DNA of 64,000 bases from an uncultured Lachnospiraceae bacterium (GTDB taxonomy: Bacteria > Bacillota > Clostridia > Lachnospirales > Lachnospiraceae): assembly GCA_947588995.1 (NCBI GenBank), contig CANPZI010000003.1:62001-126000 (forward strand), written 5' to 3'. Shown piece by piece: positions 1 through 7,202 of this stretch. Every line of letters starts with the position of its first letter. Within the stretch, counting starts at the first letter, position 1. Below the pieces are notes generated by a model. That model ran no database searches, was not told the DNA's origin, and saw only the letters and a program-made list of their open reading frames with translations. The position numbers and the translations under genes are program-made.

Positions 1-349
1 ACCTGAGCCCGTTTTCATCATAATTTCTTCCCAGCGGGAAGAGTCTGCACAGACCCGGTCTGTGGCTGTGAATTCCGCATCTTCCGTCCCCGTTCAGAAA
101 ACCGCATGCTCCCGTATCTTCCTGCATGGCTAACGAAGGCAGAATCAGCCCGTCTTCCACATGCAGGCCAATCTTCTCCTGCATAAGCTGAGAAAAGTTC
201 TGGCCTGTGGCCGTCTGCAGCAGATAGATATCATATGGGTCGAGCACAATGGAATCGCCCATATTCCTGCAGCAGTCACTGCACCCCGCACAGCCGCCGC
301 ACCCAAGCCTTGCCATACCGTTGGCGTCAATCAACGTCCGCATTGTCAT
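1..349 (-). CDS. YkgJ-family cysteine-cluster protein, C-terminus cut by window edge
   Basis: Reading the minus strand gives an open frame from an ATG at 349 to the window edge (about 116 residues visible). It carries the YkgJ/UPF0153 signature: a cysteine cluster (CGGCAGCSDCC) near residues 17-27, then DPYDIYLL, and later a CGFL...C.IH..RPGLCRLFPLGR stretch with more cysteines. Members are thought to bind zinc or an iron-sulfur cluster; the biochemical role is unknown. The ATG at 349 has an AAGGGG ribosome site at good spacing; an in-frame ATG at 343 is less likely. The start lies inside the 3' end of the upstream repeat protein (about 23 bases of overlap in another frame), suggesting translational coupling. 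Family call is firm, function is not. Confidence 0.85.
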   Translation of the reverse strand, partial: MTMRTLIDANGMARLGCGGCAGCSDCCRNMGDSIVLDPYDIYLLQTATGQNFSQLMQEKIGLHVEDGLILPSLAMQEDTGACGFLNGDGRCGIHSHRPGLCRLFPLGRNYDENGLR

Positions 350-857
350 ATACCCGCAACCCCTTATGATGAATATTTTCCCCACCGGGCAATCCTTTAC
401 GCAGACTTTTGCTATGCTCGGCAACCACTTTTTTCAGGATAGCGACATCGTCCTGCAGAGCATCGATCGCCTCCACACCTGCCTGATATCGCTTAAATGT
501 CGACAGGTAGCAGGATTCTATATTCTGCAGTCTTGGCAGAATGTCATTTTCCTGTGTCAGTTCGATTTTCTTCAGGCGCGCGTTAACGGGCTTAAACTTA
601 TGGTCCATCATATCCGACAGGGACAATATCAGATTCGGTTTCAAATCATTCTCTGCCAAATCCGTCACAGCATGCATCAGATCCGGCTTCAGTTCATTCT
701 GTACCATATCGCGCATCGAGTGCATCAGGTCAGGTTTCAGCTCGTTCTGTACCATATCGCGCATCGACTGCATCAGATCTTCCCTTAAATCTTTCCGCAT
801 CGTATCTGTGGCAGACTGCATCGTATCTGAAATAGCATTCAATAATTCACGATCCAT
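327..857 (-). CDS. Hypothetical protein with four 16-residue amphipathic repeats
   Basis: A 176-residue protein. The frame stays open upstream to 1004, but the ATG at 857 is preceded by a textbook AGGAGGTGAT site, so I take that start. A TATAAT -10 box is visible at 886-891 without a clear -35. Residues 28-91 hold four tandem 16-residue units ending in LKPD, LKPD, LKPN and FKPV. The first two units are nearly identical (L-M-x-S-M-R-D-M-V-Q-N-E-L-K-P-D), the last two diverged. The remainder (residues 92-150) is charged and looks coiled-coil forming. There is no signal peptide or membrane segment. The 3' end overlaps the YkgJ-like gene, so the two are probably co-expressed. I do not recognise a named family. 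Confidence 0.75.
   Translation of the reverse strand: MDRELLNAISDTMQSATDTMRKDLREDLMQSMRDMVQNELKPDLMHSMRDMVQNELKPDLMHAVTDLAENDLKPNLILSLSDMMDHKFKPVNARLKKIELTQENDILPRLQNIESCYLSTFKRYQAGVEAIDALQDDVAILKKVVAEHSKSLRKGLPGGENIHHKGLRVYDNADVD
585..776 (-). repeat. Four tandem 48-bp coding repeats
   Basis: The DNA encoding residues 28-91 of the upstream gene is a 48-bp tandem array. Units at 776-729 and 728-681 are almost identical at DNA level, and the units at 680-633 and 632-585 keep the periodicity with substitutions. Recent duplication of one unit is the simplest reading; copy number could vary between strains. Confidence 0.8.
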
Positions 858-1286
858 ATTTATCACCTCCTTTCGTGTGGACTTGATTATAACACGATAT
901 TTTACAAAAAGTACAGATACATTTCCTGCATGAAAAAATGTCTGTGTAATAATTGCACAAACAACATCTTGTGGTTCGCCGTGCAATTTTTCTTTTCTGA
1001 CCATGTATATTGATTCTCTCTTCTGATTGTCAATATTTCGTTGATCATTTTTCTACATGCTATCTGCGAATCAGCGTATAACCATAACTCTCCCTTTCTT
1101 TCATCAGAATTTCGTGCGTACCACAGATAAAGCTTTTCCAGGCCTCCTCATCCCGAAACGGACATTGGTTTTCTTGGCAGCGGAATTATCTGTCCGATAA
1201 TACACTGCAGTTTGCTTAGAATAATTGAAAATATATGTATTTTGTAGTATACTGATGGCAAATTTATTTTGTAAGGAGAAGCGTCT
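858..1286. other. Divergent intergenic region
   Basis: About 430 bases between two divergent genes. It holds a TATAAT-like -10 for the leftward repeat protein (886-891) and a full promoter for the rightward gene (1225-1253). The middle part is AT-rich and I see no convincing gene, RNA or repeat in it; the small open frames there lack ribosome sites. Confidence 0.6.
1225..1253 (+). promoter_or_regulatory. Sigma-A type promoter for the DUF4190 protein
   Basis: TTGAAA (1225-1230), a 17-base spacer and TATACT (1248-1253), 33 bases before the start codon at 1287. Confidence 0.7.
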
Positions 1287-2198
1287 ATGGAAAAGCAACA
1301 AAGCAGCACACTGTCAATCTTATCTCTTGTTTTCGGCATTATTGGTCTTTTGTCGGCTATTGTACTTATCGGCTTTCTGCCTGCCGCCGCCGGTATTGTG
1401 CTTGGTGCTTTAGCACTAAGCAACAAAGAACCGGCAAAAGGTATGGCAATTGCCGGAATTGCATGCGGTTCTGTCGGTGCCCTAATCGCGTTCTGTATGT
1501 TTGCTCTACTTTACGGAATCGGCAGCCGGACAGAGGACACAGGTAGTTCTCATGACATTGAGGCGGAAACCGCAGAGACGAATACAGTCACGGTTGAGGG
1601 TACTGCATATGTCGAACCGAAAGAAGATGAGAGCGGCTTATGGGCAAATGAATTCACGCCGATTAGTGACTTCCGATACACATTGGATAAAGACGCTAAA
1701 ACGATCACCCTTATCAGATATGAGGGCGAAGACGAGAAGATCATGCTCTCTCCCGTCTACCACATAGATGATATTGACTATACTCTTGTATCTATGGGTG
1801 ATGATGCGTGTTTCTTGTCGGAAACGTATATTACAAGCGTGTATATCCCTGATGGCGTGACATTCATAGGCGCATCGTGCTTTAACTCATGTGCATCTTT
1901 AAAGTGTATCTATCTACCGGCAAGCATTGAGGAAATACCCAATACATTCTTCTCGTACTTTGATGGGTACAACGTGTACTGCAACGCCGAATCCTCTATT
2001 GAGAAAGGGAGCCGCGATATGACGCAGTACAGCGAGTCGGATGAATCATATACAAACTCGGAAGAACTTGGAGAGTCGCTTGGTCGTGGTGTGAATGGAT
2101 TCTTTGCAGGATTAAACTCAGAATATGATACAGAACACATCGTGGACATCTACTATGGCGGCACAGACGAACAATGGGCTGCACTTGTTGACGGTTGA
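1287..2198 (+). CDS. DUF4190 membrane protein with BspA-like leucine-rich repeat
   Basis: A 303-residue protein starting at an ATG behind AAGGAG. The N-terminal ~80 residues form two hydrophobic segments around an ALSNKEPAKGMAIAGI loop, the pattern of DUF4190 membrane anchors. A variable acidic linker follows (about residues 82-130). Residues ~150-225 look like a short BspA-type (LRR_5) leucine-rich repeat: ITSVYIPDGVTFIGASCF then LKCIYLPASIEEIP. Such proteins are usually displayed outside the membrane; the repeat may be a binding surface. The C-terminal 70 residues are not recognised. It stands alone between divergent and convergent neighbours with its own promoter. Function unknown. Confidence 0.75.
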   Translation: MEKQQSSTLSILSLVFGIIGLLSAIVLIGFLPAAAGIVLGALALSNKEPAKGMAIAGIACGSVGALIAFCMFALLYGIGSRTEDTGSSHDIEAETAETNTVTVEGTAYVEPKEDESGLWANEFTPISDFRYTLDKDAKTITLIRYEGEDEKIMLSPVYHIDDIDYTLVSMGDDACFLSETYITSVYIPDGVTFIGASCFNSCASLKCIYLPASIEEIPNTFFSYFDGYNVYCNAESSIEKGSRDMTQYSESDESYTNSEELGESLGRGVNGFFAGLNSEYDTEHIVDIYYGGTDEQWAALVDG

Positions 2199-2226
2199 TT
2201 GCTTTGTGTGCTACGTGGCAAAATTT

Positions 2227-2263
2227 AGGGCTTCCGCCGACGATCTACGTCAACGGAAACCCT
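2227..2263. terminator. Bidirectional terminator between convergent genes
   Basis: A two-part stem: AGGG and TTCCG pair with CGGAA and CCCT, with an inner GACG-ATCTA-CGTC hairpin, followed by TGATTTT. It lies between the converging 1287 gene and the GGGtGRT gene. Confidence 0.6.
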
Positions 2264-2280
2264 TGATTTTACGCTATTTC

Positions 2281-3291
2281 TTAAAATTTGCCCGCTTTCG
2301 CCGCTTCCTCAACAGAAACCGCAACGGCAACGGTTGCGCCTACCATCGGGTTGTTGCCCATACCGATCAGGCCCATCATCTCTACGTGCGCCGGAACGGA
2401 AGAAGAACCCGCAAACTGCGCGTCGGAGTGCATACGGCCAAGCGTATCCGTAAAGCCATAGGATGCAGGACCCGCAGCCATATTGTCGGGATGCAGCGTA
2501 CGTCCCGTGCCGCCGCCGGAAGCTACGGAGAAATACTTCTTACCTGCCTCGGTTCTCTCTTTTTTGTAGGTGCCCGCTACGGGGTGCTGGAATCTGGTCG
2601 GGTTCGTGGAGTTACCGGTGATGGAGACATCCACGTTCTCTTTCCACATGATTGCCACGCCCTCCGGAACAGAATTCGCGCCGTAGCAGTTTACCTTGGA
2701 GCGGAGGCCGTCGGAATAAGAGATTCTCTCGATCTCTTTCACTTCGTTCGTGTAGGGATCATACTCCGTCTCAACGAATGTGAAACCGTTGATTCTGGAA
2801 ATGATCTTCGCAGCGTCCTTGCCGAGACCGTTCAGGATAACGCGCAGCGGTTTCTGACGAACCTTGTTCGCTTTCTCAGCGATACCGATCGCGCCCTCCG
2901 CAGCCGCAAAAGATTCATGTCCCGCCAGAAACGCGAAACAGTCCGTATCTTCCTCCAGCAGCATTTTACCCAGATTGCCGTGGCCAAGACCTACCTTACG
3001 GGTATCTGCCACAGAGCCGGGAATACAGAATGCCTGCAGTCCCTCGCCAATCGCAGCGGCAGCTTCGGCCGCCTTTCTGCAGCCTTTCTTGATCGCGATC
3101 GCCGCACCGACTGTGTAGGCCCAGCAAGCGTTCTCAAAACAGATCGGCTGAATCTTTTTCACCTGCTCATAGACATCCAGACCGGCATCTTTTGTGATTT
3201 TCTCGGCTTCCTCAAGGGAAGAAATACCATAACTGTTCAGTACGGAATTGATCTTGTCAATTCTTCTCTCATATGATTCAAATAAAGCCAT
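2281..3291 (-). CDS. GGGtGRT protein
   Basis: A 336-residue protein with the diagnostic GGGTGRT motif (in ASGGGTGRTLHPDN, about residues 262-275), the motif that names this conserved but uncharacterised family of anaerobes. Other conserved-looking stretches are CFENACWAYTVGAA (about residue 51), CIPGSVADTRKVGLGHGN, LAGHESFAAAEGA and HVEMMGLIGMGNNPMVGA. Several cysteines and histidines are present. No signal peptide or membrane segment, so cytoplasmic. The start has AGGAGG upstream. It is the second gene after an IscU/NifU-like scaffold protein, 89 bases away on the same strand; this adjacency recurs in Clostridia as far as I recall and implies a shared role, perhaps with an iron-sulfur cofactor. 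No reaction is known to me. Confidence 0.85.
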   Translation of the reverse strand: MALFESYERRIDKINSVLNSYGISSLEEAEKITKDAGLDVYEQVKKIQPICFENACWAYTVGAAIAIKKGCRKAAEAAAAIGEGLQAFCIPGSVADTRKVGLGHGNLGKMLLEEDTDCFAFLAGHESFAAAEGAIGIAEKANKVRQKPLRVILNGLGKDAAKIISRINGFTFVETEYDPYTNEVKEIERISYSDGLRSKVNCYGANSVPEGVAIMWKENVDVSITGNSTNPTRFQHPVAGTYKKERTEAGKKYFSVASGGGTGRTLHPDNMAAGPASYGFTDTLGRMHSDAQFAGSSSVPAHVEMMGLIGMGNNPMVGATVAVAVSVEEAAKAGKF

Positions 3292-3324
3292 CTTATTCTA
3301 ATCCTCCTTAATCCTCCTATTTGT

Positions 3325-3375
3325 ATTCCGAGTTTGCAAAGCAAATCTCGCGAAGTTAATTCCGCAGGAATTTAC
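3325..3375. repeat. Short inverted-repeat element between the scaffold and GGGtGRT genes
   Basis: Two small palindromes lie side by side: CGAGTTTGC-AAA-GCAAATCTCG (imperfect) and AAGTTAATTCC-GCA-GGAATTTACTT (imperfect). It sits just before the GGGtGRT ribosome site. It could be an attenuating hairpin pair in the transcript or a member of the structured repeat family seen near 27.8 kb; sequence identity to that family is weak. Confidence 0.45.
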
Positions 3376-3380
3376 TTCAC

Positions 3381-4073
3381 TTATTCGCATCTGGGGTCAA
3401 TGATCTTGACAGCGTCATCCACACGTCCATACTGGCCGCAAGCCTTTTCGTAAGCAGTATTCGGATCGTCGCCTTTTTTGATGAAATCCGTCATCTTGCC
3501 GAGGCTGACAAACTTATAACCGATAATCTCATCGTTGGCATCGAGCGCGATACCCGTCACATAGCCTTCCGCCATCTCGAGGTAACGGGGACCTTTCTTC
3601 AGCGTGCCGTACATCGTGCCGACCTGGCTTCTCAAGCCTTTGCCAAGATCTTCAAGACCTGCGCCGACCGGAAGTCCTTCCTCAGAGAACGCGGACTGAG
3701 AACGACCGTACACAATCTGCAAAAACAGTTCTCTCATCGCCGTGTTGATCGCATCACACACGAGGTCGGTGTTCAGCGCTTCCATCACCGTCAGGCCCGG
3801 CAGAATCTCAGCGGCCATCGCTGCGGAGTGGGTCATGCCGGAGCAGCCGATCGTCTCCACGAGAGCCTCCTGAATGATGCCCTCTTTCACATTCAGGGTC
3901 AGCTTGCAGGCGCCCTGCTGGGGAGCGCACCAGCCCACACCGTGAGTCAGCCCGGAAATATCCTTAACTTCTTTTGCCTGTACCCACTTTGCCTCTTCAG
4001 GGATGGGAGCACAGCCATGGTGTACGCCCTGCGCTACGGTACACATTTCTTCAACTTCTTTTGAATAGATCAT
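3381..4073 (-). CDS. Iron-sulfur cluster scaffold-like protein (IscU/NifU-related), partner of GGGtGRT protein
   Basis: A 230-residue protein beginning behind GAAAGGAG. It has cysteines at 11, 21, 49, 56 and 77, later ones near 104 and the C-terminus, and the IscU/NifU-like stretch TIGCSGMTHSAAMAAEIL (residues 74-91) that resembles the cluster-binding region of scaffold proteins. It is longer than ordinary IscU (about 130 residues), and the sequence lacks the standard three-cysteine spacing of IscU, so it belongs to a divergent branch usually annotated as iron-sulfur assembly scaffold. No isc or suf genes are nearby. Its only same-strand neighbour is the GGGtGRT gene, which suggests the cluster it carries serves that protein. 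Family call good, role inferred. Confidence 0.75.
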   Translation of the reverse strand: MIYSKEVEEMCTVAQGVHHGCAPIPEEAKWVQAKEVKDISGLTHGVGWCAPQQGACKLTLNVKEGIIQEALVETIGCSGMTHSAAMAAEILPGLTVMEALNTDLVCDAINTAMRELFLQIVYGRSQSAFSEEGLPVGAGLEDLGKGLRSQVGTMYGTLKKGPRYLEMAEGYVTGIALDANDEIIGYKFVSLGKMTDFIKKGDDPNTAYEKACGQYGRVDDAVKIIDPRCE

Positions 4074-4110
4074 GTGATAACTCCTTTCGATTATGTATTA
4101 GTATTTGCTA

Positions 4111-4130
4111 ACAGACCCGCGCGGATCTGT
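4111..4130. promoter_or_regulatory. 20-base near-palindrome in the leader of the scaffold gene
   Basis: ACAGACCCGC and GCGGATCTGT are inverted repeats with one mismatch, 38-57 bases before the start at 4073. It could be a regulator site or a leader hairpin; no matching regulator is encoded nearby. Confidence 0.4.
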
Positions 4131-4194
4131 CATAACCGCTGTCTCTATTCTCGCATATCACAGCCAAAAAATCCAGTCATTTCTAAAAAAGAAA

Positions 4195-5013
4195 TCAGGA
4201 CAGTATCATGCGGTCGTTGGCGAACTCGCCGCCGCTGATCTCCTCAAACTTCGCCATCAGATCGGACACATGGAGATTCTTCTTCTCCTCGCCGCGCACG
4301 TCATAGATAATCTTTCCCTCGTGCATCATGATCAGCCGGTTGCCGTGGGTGATGGCATCTTTCATGTTGTGGGTGACCATCATGGCCGTCAGGCTGCTCT
4401 CGGCAATGATCTTGTCGGACAGGGCGAGCACTTTCGCCGCCGTCTTCGGATCCAGCGCCGCCGTATGCTCATCCAAAAGAAGCAGCTTCGGCCGCTGCAT
4501 GGACGCCATCAGCAGTGTGACCGCCTGTCTCTGTCCGCCGGAGAGAAGTCCCACTTTCGATGTCAGGCGATCCTCCAGACCAAGATCCAGCATCTTTAAC
4601 ATTTCCCTGTACCTGGTCTTTTCCTCTTTGGTCACACCCCATCTTAGAGTGCGTCCTCTGCCGCGCCTCGCGGCAATCGCCATATTCTCCTCGATGGACA
4701 TGGTCGCCGCCGTGCCGGTCATGGGATCCTGAAAGACGCGCCCGAGAAATTTGGCCCTTTTGTGCTCCTGAAGCGAGGTCACGTCGTTCCCGTCAATCAG
4801 AATCGTGCCCTGATCCACCGGCCACACGCCCGCAATCGCGTTGAGCATCGTGGATTTGCCGGCGCCGTTGCCGCCGATGATGGTCACGAAATCACCCTCA
4901 TTGAGCTGCAGATTGAGGCCGTCCAATGCCACTTTCTCATTGATGGTGCCGGGATTGAAAGTCTTGTGGATATCCTTTAGTTCCAATGCGTACTGTTTAC
5001 TCTCACCGCTCAT
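4195..5013 (-). CDS. ABC transporter ATP-binding protein, TrpXYZ-type importer
   Basis: A 272-residue ATPase with Walker A GGNGAGKST, signature LSGGQRQA and Walker B LLLLDEHTAALDP, followed by a VTHN switch histidine. It energises uptake through the upstream permease. The start is the ATG that overlaps the permease stop as ATGA (5013-5010) behind AGGAAAGGAG; a longer frame from 5073 lies inside the permease gene and is rejected. Gene order binding protein, permease, ATPase with four-base overlap shows one operon. Family resemblance (PF04392-type binding protein plus this permease) points to the tryptophan/aromatic or purine-related uptake group; the true substrate cannot be read from the sequence. 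Confidence 0.85.
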   Translation of the reverse strand: MSGESKQYALELKDIHKTFNPGTINEKVALDGLNLQLNEGDFVTIIGGNGAGKSTMLNAIAGVWPVDQGTILIDGNDVTSLQEHKRAKFLGRVFQDPMTGTAATMSIEENMAIAARRGRGRTLRWGVTKEEKTRYREMLKMLDLGLEDRLTSKVGLLSGGQRQAVTLLMASMQRPKLLLLDEHTAALDPKTAAKVLALSDKIIAESSLTAMMVTHNMKDAITHGNRLIMMHEGKIIYDVRGEEKKNLHVSDLMAKFEEISGGEFANDRMILS

Positions 5014-5954
5014 GATTTCGCCGCTCCTTTCCTGCCGAATTTTTCTTTCAGATAAGGAATGGACAGGAAGCACGCCACGACGATAGCCGAGAAGAGCTTC
5101 AGATCATCGGACGGCATCTTGAGCCACAGCACGAAAGCGATGACCGCATAGTAAATCACCGCACCGATAATCACGGAAACCATTGTGAAAGCAAATGCCA
5201 TCTTCCTCCCCGCACAGAACTTGCCGAACAAAACCTCTCCGATGATAACCGCCGCCAGGCCGATGACGATGGCGCCGCGGCCCATATTGACGTCCGCCGC
5301 ACCCTGATACTGGGCATAGAGTCCGCCGCTTAAGCCAACCAGACCGTTGGAAATCATCAGCGCCAGTACCGTGTGGAAATTGGTGTTGATGCCCTGCGCC
5401 TTGGCCATGCGCATATTGCAGCCCGTGGCACGGATCGCCTGTCCCTGCTCCGTCCCGAAATAGCAGTACAGAATGCCCACCAGAATCAGACATCCCAGAA
5501 TCACACCGCCGTAAAACTTAAATTTCATCAGCGCGTCGCCGGATATGTAACGCGAGGAGACCACCAGCCTGTACTGATCCACATTGATCGGCTGGTTGGA
5601 TTTGCCCATGATATTCAGGTTGACGGAATACAGAGATATCTGCGTCAGGATACTGGCCAGAATGCCGGGGATGCCCAACGCCGTGTGCAGAAGCCCGGTC
5701 ACCATGCCCGCGAGCATTCCCACCGCGAAAGAGACAAGCAGAGCCGCCCACGGTTCCATGTCCGCGACGCGGATCAGCATGACCGCCGTGGCCCCGCCTG
5801 TCGCCAGCGTGCCGTCCACCGTAAGATCCGCAAAATCCAACAGCCGGAACGTAATGTAGACGCCCAGCGCCATAATGCCCCAGATGAGCCCCTGTGCCAC
5901 CGCGCCCGGCATCGCACGAAGAAGCGACAGCGGATTGAGAGATAGTAAGATCAT
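5010..5954 (-). CDS. ABC transporter permease, TrpXYZ-type importer
   Basis: A 314-residue, highly hydrophobic protein of the branched-chain amino-acid/sugar permease superfamily. The N-terminus (GLIWGIMALGVYITFRLLDFADLTVDGTL) and the region ATGCNMRMAKAQGIN are typical of permeases that pair with PF04392 binding proteins. I count about eight hydrophobic segments. It starts at an ATG behind GGAGG. It forms the membrane channel between the lipoprotein encoded upstream (65-base gap) and the ATPase encoded downstream (four-base overlap). Confidence 0.85.
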   Translation of the reverse strand: MILLSLNPLSLLRAMPGAVAQGLIWGIMALGVYITFRLLDFADLTVDGTLATGGATAVMLIRVADMEPWAALLVSFAVGMLAGMVTGLLHTALGIPGILASILTQISLYSVNLNIMGKSNQPINVDQYRLVVSSRYISGDALMKFKFYGGVILGCLILVGILYCYFGTEQGQAIRATGCNMRMAKAQGINTNFHTVLALMISNGLVGLSGGLYAQYQGAADVNMGRGAIVIGLAAVIIGEVLFGKFCAGRKMAFAFTMVSVIIGAVIYYAVIAFVLWLKMPSDDLKLFSAIVVACFLSIPYLKEKFGRKGAAKS

Positions 5955-6019
5955 TTTGTAACCTCCGTCCTAAAGAGACGATGGGGATGGCAGATCTGTC
6001 ATCCCCATAGATGAATCGT

Positions 6020-7108
6020 TTACTCTTCTTCCACGGTGATTGCCGTGTAATCGTCGGGGACCGTCACACCAAGCTCGGTGCAGATCTCCTCATTGTACTC
6101 CTTGGTCACCTGCGGCGCATACTGAATCTCCATCGTGGAGATGTCGGCGCCGTTCACGAGAATATCGTAAGCCATCTCGCCCGCCTTGTAACCGATATCG
6201 TAATAGCTGATAGACAGCGTCGCAACGCCGCAGCCTTTGCAGATACCTTCCTCACCGGCTATAATCGGTACACCTGCCGGAAGCGCCACGTTGTTGATCA
6301 GCTCCGTGGACCCTGCCATCGTGTTGTCGGTGGGAATATAGAGCACGTCACAGGACTCGCACGCACTGGTTACCACCGCCTGGATCTCGTTGGAATCCGC
6401 TGCCGTGAACTCCTCATAGGCGATCCCGTCCTCGTCCAGAGCCGCTTCAAAGAGAGCCGCCTGATACTCGGAGTTGGGCTCGGCCGAGCAGTACAGGATG
6501 CCTACTTTCTGCGCGTCGGGGAACAGCTCTGCTAACATATTCTCCTGCTCGTCGATGGGAGCCAGATCCGAAGTGCCGGAAATGTTCGTCCCTGTCGCGC
6601 CCGTCCAATCGGCGATGTCAAGCGCCGTCGCGTAATCCGTGATGGAAGTGCCGAGGATCGGGATCTCGTTGGTAGCCGCAGCAGCCGCCTGCAGAGGCGC
6701 CGTCGCGTTCGCCAGAATCAGATCTACGTCGTCCGTCACGAACTGTGTGATGATGGTTGCGCAGTTTGCCTGCTCGCCCTGCGCGTTCTGCATGTCAAAC
6801 GTCACATTTTCACCGAGCAGATCCGTGAGCGCTGCCTGGAAACCCTTGGTCGCCTCATCCAGAGCCGGATGCTCCAGAAGCTGGCAGATGCCGATGCTGT
6901 ACTCCTGATCGGAAACGGCAGCCTCGCCTGTCTCCTCAGCGGTATCCGCTTCTTCCGTCTCCGCCGCAGTCTCGTCGGTCTGCTCTGTCGTCTCCTCCGT
7001 AGAAGCTGCGCTGTCAGCAGCAGTGTCCGCTCCCTCAGAGCCGCAGCCGGCAAGCGTGGCAGCCGTCATGGACGAAGCCAACAGTAAAGCCAATGTTTTC
7101 TTTTTCAT
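6020..7108 (-). CDS. ABC transporter substrate-binding lipoprotein (PF04392 family)
   Basis: A 362-residue lipoprotein: KKK N-terminus, hydrophobic stretch and lipobox LAGC, then a long acidic, Ala/Thr/Glu-rich linker before the binding domain (from YSIGICQLLEHPALD on). The domain has the two-lobed PF04392 layout with motifs such as FVTDDVDLILANATAPLQAA and VLYIPTDNTMAG. I prefer the ATG at 7108 over that at 7114 because the GGAGGAGGA site almost touches the earlier codon. It heads the importer operon behind a good promoter and would deliver the ligand to the permease; homologues bind tryptophan or other aromatic compounds, but specificity is not certain here. Confidence 0.85.
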   Translation of the reverse strand: MKKKTLALLLASSMTAATLAGCGSEGADTAADSAASTEETTEQTDETAAETEEADTAEETGEAAVSDQEYSIGICQLLEHPALDEATKGFQAALTDLLGENVTFDMQNAQGEQANCATIITQFVTDDVDLILANATAPLQAAAAATNEIPILGTSITDYATALDIADWTGATGTNISGTSDLAPIDEQENMLAELFPDAQKVGILYCSAEPNSEYQAALFEAALDEDGIAYEEFTAADSNEIQAVVTSACESCDVLYIPTDNTMAGSTELINNVALPAGVPIIAGEEGICKGCGVATLSISYYDIGYKAGEMAYDILVNGADISTMEIQYAPQVTKEYNEEICTELGVTVPDDYTAITVEEE

Positions 7109-7172
7109 AATCATTCCTCCTCCATATTTGCTCCTGTGCTTTAACGTGTAAAAGCGCAGGCTTTCCTATGAG

Positions 7173-7201
7173 AATATACACGAAAATTTGAGATTCGTCA
7201 A
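7173..7201 (-). promoter_or_regulatory. Sigma-A type promoter of the ABC importer operon
   Basis: TTGACG (7201-7196), 17-base spacer, TATATT (7178-7173) on the minus strand, 65 bases before the lipoprotein start. No terminator-like hairpin with a T-run separates it from the upstream signalling gene. Confidence 0.75.
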
Positions 7202-7202
7202 T

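Noticed and set aside
858-1004. Longer start for the 16-residue repeat protein
   Set aside because: The region is non-coding in character and the ATG at 857 has a perfect AGGAGGTGAT site.
2125-3276. Long plus-strand frame opposite the GGGtGRT gene
   Set aside because: Arginine- and histidine-rich composition typical of an antisense shadow; the opposite strand has conserved family motifs.
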